A stretch of 5,523 bases of DNA from Algiphilus sp. (GCF_023145115.1 NZ_JAGLEJ010000019.1:1-5523); one strand, 5' to 3'. Positions 1-5,523 are shown, counted from the first letter of the stretch. Numbers and translations are program-made. Notes: generated by a model not told the origin, from the sequence alone.

Positions 1-412
1 CACCGCCGCCGCTGCCACCGCCGGCACCGCCGCTTCCGTTGCCGCCCGGTCCACCGCCGCCGCTGCCACCGCCGGCACCGCCGCTTCCGCCGCCGCCCGA
101 TCCACCGCCGCCGCTGCCACCGCCGGCGCCGCCGCTTCCGCCGCCGCCCGATCCACCGCCACCGCTGCCACCGCCGGCGCCGCCGCTTCCGCCGCCGCCC
201 GATCCGCCGCCGCCGCCGCCACTGCCACCACCGGCACCGCCGCTTCCGCTGCCGCCCGATCCACCGCCGCCGCTGCCACCGCCGGCGCCGCCGCTTCCGC
301 TGCCGCCCGAACCGCCGCCGCCACTGCCACCACCGGCACCACCGCTGCCGCCGCCGCCCGAACCACCGCCGCCACTGCCACCGCCGGAACCACCGCTTCC
401 GCCGCCGCCCGA
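1..412 (-). repeat. 51-bp tandem repeat array encoding 17-residue Gly/Ser/Ala units
   Basis: Read on the minus strand in the pilin frame, each unit begins with a TCG serine codon whose last base lies at 412, 361, 310, 259, 202, 151 and 100. The spacing is 51 bp except for one 57-bp unit (259 to 203), which carries two extra glycines. The consensus unit is SGGGGSGGAGGGSGGGG. Seven full units are present, and an eighth begins at 49 and leaves the window. Differences are mostly synonymous (GGC/GGT/GGA, AGC/AGT); coding changes are few, such as Ala to Ser at 386-388 and Gly to Ser at 248-250 and 299-301. The eighth unit is the most divergent, with Pro in place of the leading Ser (47-49) and Asn in place of Gly (38-40). 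All lengths are multiples of three, so the frame is kept. Confidence 0.93.
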
Positions 413-919
413 TCCGCCGCCGCTGCCACCGCCCGCGCCGCCGCCGGGCGCTGCTCCGGCGCCGCCCCGGCACGCCGCGGGCAGGTAGTGCGCCGGCAGA
501 CTCGCGGCGCAACGCCACCGGATGGAGCCGCCAGTGGGCTCCGGGGAGAGCGTCACGGTTTCATCCCTTATGGGTCGCACGCCGAAGGTGATGCGGATGA
601 CACCACCCTCCAGCACCTCTACCGAGCGAACGTGATTCCCGCCGAGCACGTCCGGCTCCGAGAGCCCCGCTTCCGCATTGCTCTCCGGCAGGCGCCCGTC
701 GACGATCCAGGCTTCGGCCACGGCAGCCTTGGCCGCGGAAGCGAAGGCGAATCCCTCGGACACCTTCGCGCGGACCACGTAGTTCTGATAGGCCGGGATG
801 GCGATCGCGGCCAGGATGCCGACGACCGTCACCACGATCATCAGCTCGAGCAGCGTGAAGCCGCGCGCCTGCGCCCGATGGCCACACGCCTCGGCGAAGT
901 GTCCGGTCGTCTCCCCCAT
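1..919 (-). CDS. Type IV prepilin-like protein with long Gly/Ser repeat tail (3' end outside window)
   Basis: The reading frame opens at the ATG at 917-919 and stays open to base 1, giving 306 visible codons without a stop. Residues 1-20 form a leader ending in Gly20, followed by FTLLELMIVVTVVGILAAIAIP. This is the class III signal peptide: cleavage by prepilin peptidase after Gly20, N-methylation of Phe21, conserved Glu at mature position 5 (residue 25), then the hydrophobic assembly helix and a PAYQNYVVRAKV continuation. Residues 21-150 match the size of a mature type IVa pilin. Cys134 (RWRC) and Cys150 (PAAC) are placed like the C-terminal disulfide loop of such pilins. Instead of ending there, the frame continues into at least 150 residues of Gly, Ser and Ala in 17-residue repeats. 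The true C-terminus is unseen, so a further domain is possible. The 20-residue leader is long for this class, and no good ribosome binding site precedes the ATG; a GTG at 953-955 is an in-frame alternative. It could be a major pilin, minor pilin or pseudopilin. Confidence 0.85.
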   Translation of the reverse strand, partial: MGETTGHFAEACGHRAQARGFTLLELMIVVTVVGILAAIAIPAYQNYVVRAKVSEGFAFASAAKAAVAEAWIVDGRLPESNAEAGLSEPDVLGGNHVRSVEVLEGGVIRITFGVRPIRDETVTLSPEPTGGSIRWRCAASLPAHYLPAACRGGAGAAPGGGAGGGSGGGSGGGGSGGSGGGSGGGGSGGGGSGGAGGGSGGGGSGGSGSGGAGGGSGGGGSGGSGSGGAGGGSGGGGGGSGGGGSGGAGGGSGGGGSGGGGSGGAGGGSGGGGSGGGGSGGAGGGSGGGGPGGNGSGGAGGGSGGG

Positions 920-977
920 CGGACGACACGATACCCGACCGCGTCGCGTGCGCACAGGCACGAGCCGAGCGGCGCGG

Positions 978-1000
978 CACCGGCCCGCCGGGGCCGCGTG
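978..1000 (-). terminator. GC-rich hairpin after the lipoprotein gene (possible terminator)
   Basis: Four bases past the lipoprotein stop codon lies an inverted repeat: CGGCCC at 981-986, loop GCCG, and GGGCCG at 991-996. It can be extended by CAC/GTG (978-980 with 998-1000) across one bulged base. No run of T follows on the minus strand, so it does not meet the usual intrinsic terminator pattern. It could attenuate transcription, protect a 3' end, or be chance in GC-rich DNA. The 84-bp gap between the lipoprotein stop and the pilin start shows no convincing promoter and no -24/-12 sigma-54 element. Confidence 0.3.
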
Positions 1001-1003
1001 GTA

Positions 1004-2395
1004 CTACCAGGCGAGCACAGCGTCGGCGTTGAACGCGTAGACCGATTCCAGCAGGCCGCGGGCTTCGATCAGGTCGTCGCGATAATCGCGCTCGTCGACG
1101 CACTGGGATGCATCGCAGGGTGGTGCATCACCGATCAGCGCGTGCAACCGCTGGAAGCGTGACGTGCTGCTGCCGGTCCCCAGCGGGGCCAGCACCGGCG
1201 AATCGGGATTGAACTGCAGGCCCAGCGCGAGCCCCTTCATCGCGGAGAAGGCGCGCGCCAGTGCCGCGATGGTGAAGTCGTCACTGCCGATGGCATCCAT
1301 CGCCGCGAGGAGGTTGTTGATCTCGTGGATGACACTCGCCGCGATGGTGCGCTCCCAGCTCTCGACGAGGGTGTCACGCGCCAGGAAGAGGGCACTGAGG
1401 CGGGTCTGCTCGAGCTCGGACACCGATGACGCGCCGGCGGTCAGGATGGAACGGCCGAGCAGGAACCCGCTGAACGCGCGGCCGGAGAAGTTGGTCGGTG
1501 CCAGCAGCGCGACCCGATCATCGCGGGCGGCGGCACTGCGCGCCGCGCCGAAGTTGAGCTCCGACACGACGTCGAGCACGCCGTCGCCGTTGTCGTCGAT
1601 CGCGCGCTCGCGATTGGCGGCATAGCTGCGGTCGCCGTAGGCGCGCGCGGCGCCGAAATAGCCGAAGGCGAGATCCCACTCGTGCTCCAGCACCGCGAAC
1701 GGCGCCTCGCCCGAGCGCTCGAAGGGCGCGCGCAGGCCGCTGCCGGACACGTCGTCGCCGAGATGACCATCGACGCCGCGCGAATAGGCCACCGCGCCCT
1801 GCAGGAAGGATGCGATCAGCTGCGCATAGTCGATGCCCCCGGGCGACACGTAATGGGGCGCATCCAGCGCGCCGCTGCCGCTCGCCGCCTGCTCGGACGC
1901 GCGCGCCACCAGATCCTCGAGGAAGACCCGCGCGCTCGCGTAACCGGCGGCGCCCTCGAAGGCGGTGTTCCAGTCGCGATGTTCCACTGCCGGCGCGCTG
2001 CCGGCGAAGGCATCGGCCAGGGCGCGCCCTTCGCAGAGCGCGCCGATCGTCGCGGCCGGCGCCGGCACCGGCGCGTCGAGCCCGAGGATCGCCGCCACGT
2101 CACGCTGCGCGATTTCACCGCCGGTATCGTCGAAGTAAGGGATGGCATCGCTGCGATACGCCGCGCCGCCGATCGCCTGCAGATCGCGCACGGCCCCGGC
2201 GAGGGCGACGATCAGCGTCTGATGGCAGACCGCCTCGCGGTAGACCACCGAACTCTCGCCGGGGACGAACACGCTGTCGAACACGTACTGCTCCGGGGTG
2301 TCGACATTGTCGCTGCCCAGGGAGCCCGAGCCGCCCCCGCACGCGACCAGCGCAAGCGCGCACGGGAGGAGCACGGCGGTTCGGAACATCGGCAT
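1004..2395 (-). CDS. Putative DUF4856-family lipoprotein
   Basis: From the ATG at 2393-2395 this encodes 463 residues. The N-terminus has an Arg, a hydrophobic stretch, and the lipobox LVAC at residues 16-19, followed by GGGSGSLGSDN; this predicts a lipoprotein with a flexible Gly/Ser spacer after the lipidated Cys19. The body resembles my recollection of DUF4856 proteins: the FDSVFVPGESSVVY start, EHEWDLAFGYFGAA at about 237-250, DDNGDGVLD at 267-275 (a calcium-loop-like DxNxDG motif) followed by SELNFGAARS, SWERTIAASVIHEINN at 346-361, and MKGLALGLQFNP at 386-397. DUF4856 proteins have no settled biochemical role; some lie near imelysin-type or metal-uptake genes, but none is seen here. Two close cysteines (PPCDASQC, 427 and 432) could form a disulfide. 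The start at 2395 is preferred because AAGG at 2405-2408 lies 9 bases before it but abuts the in-frame ATG at 2402-2404, which would give 466 residues. The family name comes from motif memory, not from a search. Confidence 0.8.
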   Translation of the reverse strand: MPMFRTAVLLPCALALVACGGGSGSLGSDNVDTPEQYVFDSVFVPGESSVVYREAVCHQTLIVALAGAVRDLQAIGGAAYRSDAIPYFDDTGGEIAQRDVAAILGLDAPVPAPAATIGALCEGRALADAFAGSAPAVEHRDWNTAFEGAAGYASARVFLEDLVARASEQAASGSGALDAPHYVSPGGIDYAQLIASFLQGAVAYSRGVDGHLGDDVSGSGLRAPFERSGEAPFAVLEHEWDLAFGYFGAARAYGDRSYAANRERAIDDNGDGVLDVVSELNFGAARSAAARDDRVALLAPTNFSGRAFSGFLLGRSILTAGASSVSELEQTRLSALFLARDTLVESWERTIAASVIHEINNLLAAMDAIGSDDFTIAALARAFSAMKGLALGLQFNPDSPVLAPLGTGSSTSRFQRLHALIGDAPPCDASQCVDERDYRDDLIEARGLLESVYAFNADAVLAW

Positions 2396-2431
2396 CGGGA
2401 GCATCCTTGATCGGGTCGGGTCTCACAACCC

Positions 2432-2448
2432 TTGCAAGAACAATGCAA
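2432..2448. promoter_or_regulatory. Palindrome TTGCA-N7-TGCAA upstream of the lipoprotein gene
   Basis: A perfect 5-bp inverted repeat with a 7-bp centre lies 37 bp upstream of the preferred lipoprotein start, in an AT-rich pocket of an otherwise very GC-rich window. Its position suits an operator or a promoter. On the minus strand TTGCAT could serve as a -35 element, but the -10 position (TGAGAC at 17-bp spacing) is poor. No known regulator site is recognised. Confidence 0.3.
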
Positions 2449-2450
2449 AC

Positions 2451-2466
2451 GCCCGTCGTGCCGGGC
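2451..2466 (-). terminator. Candidate intrinsic terminator of the HAD nucleotidase gene
   Basis: Downstream of the nucleotidase stop (2480-2482) the minus strand has GCCCG, a 6-base loop, CGGGC, then GTTTGCATTGTTCTT. The stem is only 5 bp, and the T-rich run is interrupted but clear against the GC-rich background. This would separate the nucleotidase transcript from the lipoprotein gene, whose start lies about 55 bp further on. Confidence 0.4.
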
Positions 2467-2479
2467 CGAAGGCGCGCCG

Positions 2480-3145
2480 CTAGACGCCTCCGAGCAGCTG
2501 GTCGAGGGTGGTGACCGCATGGAAGCCGGCCGGCGCGCGCGCCGGTCGGCTGCGGTCGGGCCACGCTGCCGCCACCAGATGCGCGACCCCGAAATCACCG
2601 GCCGCGCGCAGCACCGGTTCGGAGTCATCCACCATCAGCGCCGCGCGCCGGTCGAAGGGATGGCGTGCGTGCAGCCGCTCCCAGAATGCGGCGTGCTCCT
2701 TGGGCGCGCGCAGATCGTGCGAGCTGACGATGCGGTGGAACCGGGCGGCGATGGGCGCGCGCTCGAGCTTGATGGCGAGAGTCTCGGGGTGCGCGTTGGT
2801 CACCAGCCAGAGACGCTTGCCGCGGGCCGCCAGCGCGTCGAGGACGTCCAGCGTCTCGGGCAGCAGGCGCACACCGGCGGCAACCTCGCGCTTCAGCGCG
2901 GCGATGTCGAGCCCGGTGTGGCGCGTCCAGAAGTCGATGCAGTACCAGTCCAGACTGCCGAGCTTGGCGCGGAACACCGGCTCGAGCTCGGCGCGCGCGG
3001 CATCCACGTCGACGCCGCGCGCGCGCGCCAGCCGGTCGGGCAGCAGCTCCTGCCAGAAATGATTGTCGAAGGCGAGGTCGAGGAGCGTGCCGTCCATGTC
3101 GAGCAGCACGTCGTCGATCGCGTCCCAGGGCAGTGTGTCGACCAT
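2480..3145 (-). CDS. yrfG: HAD-family GMP/IMP nucleotidase (YrfG-like)
   Basis: This encodes 221 residues, the same size as E. coli YrfG. That enzyme is a cytoplasmic HAD phosphatase acting on purine 5'-nucleotides (GMP, IMP) in nucleotide turnover. All four HAD motifs are present: DMDGT with the nucleophile Asp16 and acid/base Asp18; VTNAH with Thr116 (motif II); Lys149 in RAPKE (motif III); and VDDSE with Asp173 and Asp174 (motif IV). Family-specific stretches also match E. coli YrfG closely, notably LLDMDGTLLDLAFDNHFWQ, the LDWYCIDFWTRHTGLDI cap region and TNAHPETLAIKLE. The ATG at 3143-3145 keeps the expected N-terminus (DTLPWDAIDDVLLDMDGT, like the WQDVDTVLLDMDGT of E. coli). Only a weak purine stretch (AGAAG) precedes it. 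The gene is divergent from cysQ. In Pseudomonas and enterobacteria I recall the homologue close to nudE and cysQ; nudE is absent here. Confidence 0.92.
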   Translation of the reverse strand: MVDTLPWDAIDDVLLDMDGTLLDLAFDNHFWQELLPDRLARARGVDVDAARAELEPVFRAKLGSLDWYCIDFWTRHTGLDIAALKREVAAGVRLLPETLDVLDALAARGKRLWLVTNAHPETLAIKLERAPIAARFHRIVSSHDLRAPKEHAAFWERLHARHPFDRRAALMVDDSEPVLRAAGDFGVAHLVAAAWPDRSRPARAPAGFHAVTTLDQLLGGV

Positions 3146-3183
3146 GCTTCTATCATACGGCCTGCACTTTCCGAGCTTCCTCC
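3146..3183. promoter_or_regulatory. Divergent yrfG/cysQ intergenic region with -10-like hexamer
   Basis: Only 38 bp separate the two starts, so both promoters must fit here or reach into the coding regions. TATCAT at 3151-3156 (plus) and TATGAT at 3157-3152 (minus) are overlapping -10-like hexamers. No convincing -35 sits at the right distance for either. The minus-strand hexamer is so close to the yrfG ATG that its transcript would be almost leaderless, which fits the poor ribosome binding site. Assignment is tentative. Confidence 0.35.
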
Positions 3184-3978
3184 ATGATCAACGAGCAGCT
3201 CCTGCACGCCGTGCAGGACATCGCCCGCGATGCCGGCAACGCCATCCTGTCGGTCTACAACACCGATTTCGACGTCGAGAACAAGGCCGACGACTCGCCA
3301 CTGACCCAGGCCGACCTTGCCGCCCACCGGATCATCTCGGCGGGCCTGCGGGCTCTCGATGCGGAGCTGCCCATCCTGTCCGAGGAAGGCACCGACGCGG
3401 AGTCCGAGGACCGCCGCAGCTGGGAACGCTTCTGGCTGGTCGATCCACTCGACGGAACCAAGGAGTTCATCAACCGCAACGGCGAGTTCACGGTGAACAT
3501 CGCGCTCATCGATGCCGGCCAGCCGGTCCTGGGTGTGGTGCACGCGCCCGCGCTGGGCGCCACCTACCTGGCCGCCGCCGGCATCGGCGCCTTCCGCGAC
3601 GACAGCGAGGGGCGCCGCCCCATCGGCACGCGCCGCGCACCGGAGCGCCCCGCCTTCGTGGTCAGCCGCTCGCACCAGGACGAGGCCCTGCAGGCGCTGC
3701 TGGCGAAGCTGCCGGCGCACGATGCCGTCAGCACGGGCAGCTCGCTGAAGTTCTGCCTGGTGGCGGAGGGCGCCGCCGACCTCTATCCGCGCACCGGCCC
3801 GACCAGCGAGTGGGACACCGGTGCCGGTCAATGTGTCGCCGAGATCGCCGGTGCGCGCGTCGCCACGCTGCCGGAGATGACACCCATGCGCTACAACCAG
3901 CGCGACACCCTGCTGAACCCCGGCTTCGTCGTGATCGGCGACCCCGACGCGTCCTGGGTGGATCAGCTCGGCGGATGA
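3184..3978 (+). CDS. cysQ: 3'(2'),5'-bisphosphate nucleotidase CysQ
   Basis: This encodes 264 residues (E. coli CysQ is 246). CysQ removes the 3'-phosphate from 3'-phosphoadenosine 5'-phosphate, the by-product of sulfate assimilation and of acyl-carrier-protein modification, and so prevents its build-up. It belongs to the Mg-dependent, Li-sensitive inositol monophosphatase superfamily. Visible metal and catalytic motifs are SEEG (Glu67/Glu68), VDPLDGTKEFI with Asp87, Asp90, Gly91 and Thr92, and EWDTGAG with Asp211. CysQ-typical blocks NRNGEFTVNIALID, VVSRSHQD, GSSLKFCLVAEG and LLNPGF match E. coli closely. The ATG at 3184 is chosen because MINEQLLHAVQDIARDAGNAIL aligns with the family N-terminus; the frame opens further upstream at a GTG (3133), but that would overlap yrfG and add unlike residues. 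The ribosome binding site is weak. The stop overlaps the murI start, suggesting co-transcription. Confidence 0.96.
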   Translation: MINEQLLHAVQDIARDAGNAILSVYNTDFDVENKADDSPLTQADLAAHRIISAGLRALDAELPILSEEGTDAESEDRRSWERFWLVDPLDGTKEFINRNGEFTVNIALIDAGQPVLGVVHAPALGATYLAAAGIGAFRDDSEGRRPIGTRRAPERPAFVVSRSHQDEALQALLAKLPAHDAVSTGSSLKFCLVAEGAADLYPRTGPTSEWDTGAGQCVAEIAGARVATLPEMTPMRYNQRDTLLNPGFVVIGDPDASWVDQLGG

Positions 3979-4796
3979 GCGCACCGGGCGACGCGCGCCC
4001 GATCGGCATCTTCGACTCGGGTATCGGGGGACTGTCGGTCTGGCGGGAGATCGCCGCCCGACTTCCCGCCGAATCGTGCGTGTACGTCGCCGATCAGGCA
4101 CACGTGCCCTACGGGCCGCGCCCGGCACAGGAGATACTGACGCTGTCGCTGCGCGTGGTGCGCTTCCTGATGGCGGCGCGCTGCAAGCTCATCGTGGTGG
4201 CGTGCAACTCGGCATCGGCGGCAGCGCTGCAGCACCTGCGCCGCGCCTGGCCCGACGTTCCCTTCGTCGGCATGGAGCCGGCGATCAAGCCGGCCGCCGC
4301 GCAGTCGCGGCGCCGGGTCGCGGGCGTGCTGGCCACGCCCGCCACGCTCGCCGGCGAGCTCTATCGCGGCACGGTGGCACGGCACGCCCGGGACATGCGC
4401 ATCGTCGCGCAGGGCTGCCCGGGGCTGGTCGATGCCATCGAGCGCTGCATGCCCGACGCGGCGCTGACGGCGCTGCTGGAAGGCTTCGTCGAACCGATGC
4501 GCGACGCCGACGCGGATGTCCTGGTGATGGCGTGCACGCACTATCCGCTCGTCAAGCACCTGATCGCGCCCCTGTGCGGCCCCGGCATGGCGCTCATCGA
4601 CCCGGCGCCGGCAGTGGCCCGGCAGACCGCACGACTGCTCGAGGCGCACGGCCTCGCCGCACCGCCGGACGCCGTGCCCACCCATCGCTTCCACACCACG
4701 CTCCCCGCCCCGGCGGCGCTGGAGCAGCCCGCCCGGCACTGGCTGGGCGACGGCGTGCGCGCCACCAGCCTGGGGCGCGATCTCAACTCAGCCTGA
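3975..4796 (+). CDS. murI: Glutamate racemase MurI
   Basis: This encodes 273 residues, normal for the family. MurI interconverts L- and D-glutamate without a cofactor and provides the D-Glu of the peptidoglycan stem peptide in the cytoplasm. The N-terminus has PIGIFDSGIGGLSVWREI with Asp14/Ser15, then VPYGPR (Tyr46). The two catalytic cysteines are in VVACNSASAAAL (Cys77) and VMACTHYPL (Cys187, followed by Thr188-His189). GVLATPATLAGELY and LIDPA are further family blocks. The ATG at 3975 lies inside the end of cysQ as ATGA, so translation is probably coupled; this start leaves the usual short lead before the IGIFDSG motif. The frame is open far upstream through cysQ, but those residues have no MurI character. 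The 3' end overlaps mtnC tail to tail by 14 bp. Confidence 0.96.
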   Translation: MSAPGDARPIGIFDSGIGGLSVWREIAARLPAESCVYVADQAHVPYGPRPAQEILTLSLRVVRFLMAARCKLIVVACNSASAAALQHLRRAWPDVPFVGMEPAIKPAAAQSRRRVAGVLATPATLAGELYRGTVARHARDMRIVAQGCPGLVDAIERCMPDAALTALLEGFVEPMRDADADVLVMACTHYPLVKHLIAPLCGPGMALIDPAPAVARQTARLLEAHGLAAPPDAVPTHRFHTTLPAPAALEQPARHWLGDGVRATSLGRDLNSA

Positions 4797-5472
4797 AGCG
4801 CTCGTCGACCTCGGCGAAGCTGCCCGCCTGCACGTGCGCGGGCGCCGGGACGGCGGTGTCGTCGCGCAGCAGCTGGCAGGTCTGCATGCCGGCGGCGGCC
4901 GCCGCGTCGAGCTCGGCGCCGACATCCGACAGGAACAGGATCGCGCCGGCCGGGCGGTCCAGCTCGCGGGTGATCGCGGCGTAGGCCTCGGGGTCCTTCT
5001 TGCCGCCGATGCGCGTATCGAAGTAGCCGCTGAACAGCGGCGTGAGGTCGCCGTCCAGCGAGTGCCCGAAGATCAGCTTCTGCGCCGCCACCGAGCCCGA
5101 CGAGTAGACGTAGAGGGCCAGCCGGCGCTCGTGCCAGCGGCGCAGCCACGGTGCCGTGTCCGGATAGACGTGGCCCTGCAGGCTGCCGTCGGCGTAGCCC
5201 TGCGCCCAGATCATGCCCTGCAGGGCCTTCAGCGGCGTCGCCTTGCGGTCGGCATCCATCCAGCGCAGCAGCTCGTCGGCGACCGCATCCGGCTCGGCGG
5301 CACAGCCGCTCTCGGCGACCACCGCCGCGATCTGTTCGGCGACGTCACTGTCCGCGGCACGGGCGCGCAGGAAGGTCCGCATGCGCTCGCGGGCGTACGG
5401 GAAAAGGGTGTCGTGGACGAAGGCTATGGAGGTTGTGGTGCCTTCGATATCCGTCACGATGGCTTGAATCAT
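4783..5472 (-). CDS. mtnC: Acireductone synthase (enolase-phosphatase E1) MtnC
   Basis: This encodes 229 residues from the ATG at 5470-5472, the usual family size. MtnC is a bifunctional HAD enzyme of methionine salvage: it enolises 2,3-diketo-5-methylthiopentyl-1-phosphate and removes the phosphate to give the acireductone used by MtnD. Diagnostic motifs are TDIEGTTTSIAFVHDTLFPYAR at 7-28 (Asp8, Glu10), MIWAQGY near 87-93, the VYSSGS loop at 122-127 (Ser124/Ser125), FDTRIGGKKDPEAY with Lys158/Lys159, and FLSDVGAELDAAAAAGM with Asp183. The start is chosen because GGAAG ends 5 bases before it and MIQAIVTDIEGTT is the standard N-terminus; an in-frame GTG at 5497-5499 would add nine unlike residues. 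Its promoter and any mtnB or mtnD partners would lie beyond the right edge; the remaining 51 bases show nothing further. Confidence 0.95.
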   Translation of the reverse strand: MIQAIVTDIEGTTTSIAFVHDTLFPYARERMRTFLRARAADSDVAEQIAAVVAESGCAAEPDAVADELLRWMDADRKATPLKALQGMIWAQGYADGSLQGHVYPDTAPWLRRWHERRLALYVYSSGSVAAQKLIFGHSLDGDLTPLFSGYFDTRIGGKKDPEAYAAITRELDRPAGAILFLSDVGAELDAAAAAGMQTCQLLRDDTAVPAPAHVQAGSFAEVDERFRLS

Positions 5473-5523
5473 TGGCGCTTCCGTTGCCTTCCGTGGCACG
5501 TGGTCCCGGCCCGGCCTTCCCTG

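Noticed and set aside
1..412. CRISPR array
   Set aside because: The units are contiguous, in frame, and have no unique spacers between them.
39..488. Plus-strand open frame encoding a Pro-rich protein of 149 residues
   Set aside because: It is the antisense of the Gly/Ser repeats (GGC/GGT read backwards gives Pro codons). The minus-strand frame is continuous with a clear prepilin, and the plus frame has no recognisable domain or ribosome binding site.
920..1003. Sigma-54 promoter for the pilin
   Set aside because: Such promoters are common for pilin genes, but no TGGCAC-N5-TTGC-like element is present in the gap.
561..1103. Minus-strand open frame of 180 residues over the pilin
   Set aside because: Arg-rich shadow frame. 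The prepilin motif G-FTLLEL lies in a different minus-strand frame that stays open to the window edge.
3063..3974. Upstream extension of the murI frame (open from 3063)
   Set aside because: The added residues run in another frame of cysQ and show no conserved domain; MurI starts naturally at 3975.
2893..4128. Minus-strand open frame of 411 residues across cysQ and part of yrfG
   Set aside because: It lies antisense to cysQ, which has all its catalytic motifs. Long shadow frames are expected in DNA this GC-rich.

Overview
The window reads as chromosomal DNA from a high-GC proteobacterium, most probably a gammaproteobacterium. This rests on the strong GC third-position bias, on a nucleotidase close to E. 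coli YrfG, on a CysQ close to the enterobacterial enzyme, on a type IV pilin, and on an MtnC of proteobacterial type. No rRNA, tRNA, transposase, integrase or CRISPR array is visible, and the genus cannot be named from this sequence.

Left part, minus strand (about 1-2395). A type IV prepilin-like gene starts at 919 and is still open at base 1. Its first ~150 codons encode a normal-looking pilin: leader, G^FTLLEL processing site, hydrophobic helix, and a C-terminal cysteine pair. The frame then runs into a tail made almost only of Gly, Ser and Ala, encoded by 51-bp tandem repeats. This is the most unusual item in the window. Upstream of it, on the same strand, is a lipoprotein resembling the DUF4856 family, with a calcium-loop-like DDNGDG motif.

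Middle and right part (about 2480-5472). This part is conserved housekeeping metabolism. A YrfG-like HAD nucleotidase (minus) is divergent from cysQ (plus), with 38 bp between the starts. cysQ is followed, with an ATGA stop/start overlap, by murI (glutamate racemase). The 3' end of murI overlaps by 14 bp the 3' end of mtnC (acireductone synthase), which comes in from the right on the minus strand.

How they fit together. YrfG, CysQ and MtnC are small phosphatases of nucleotide or sulfur metabolism (IMP/GMP, PAP, methionine salvage); MurI supplies D-glutamate for peptidoglycan. The pilin and the lipoprotein are predicted envelope or surface products and form a separate block. No pilus assembly genes lie in the window, so a role for the Gly-rich pilin must be judged from its own sequence and from DNA to the left of base 1.
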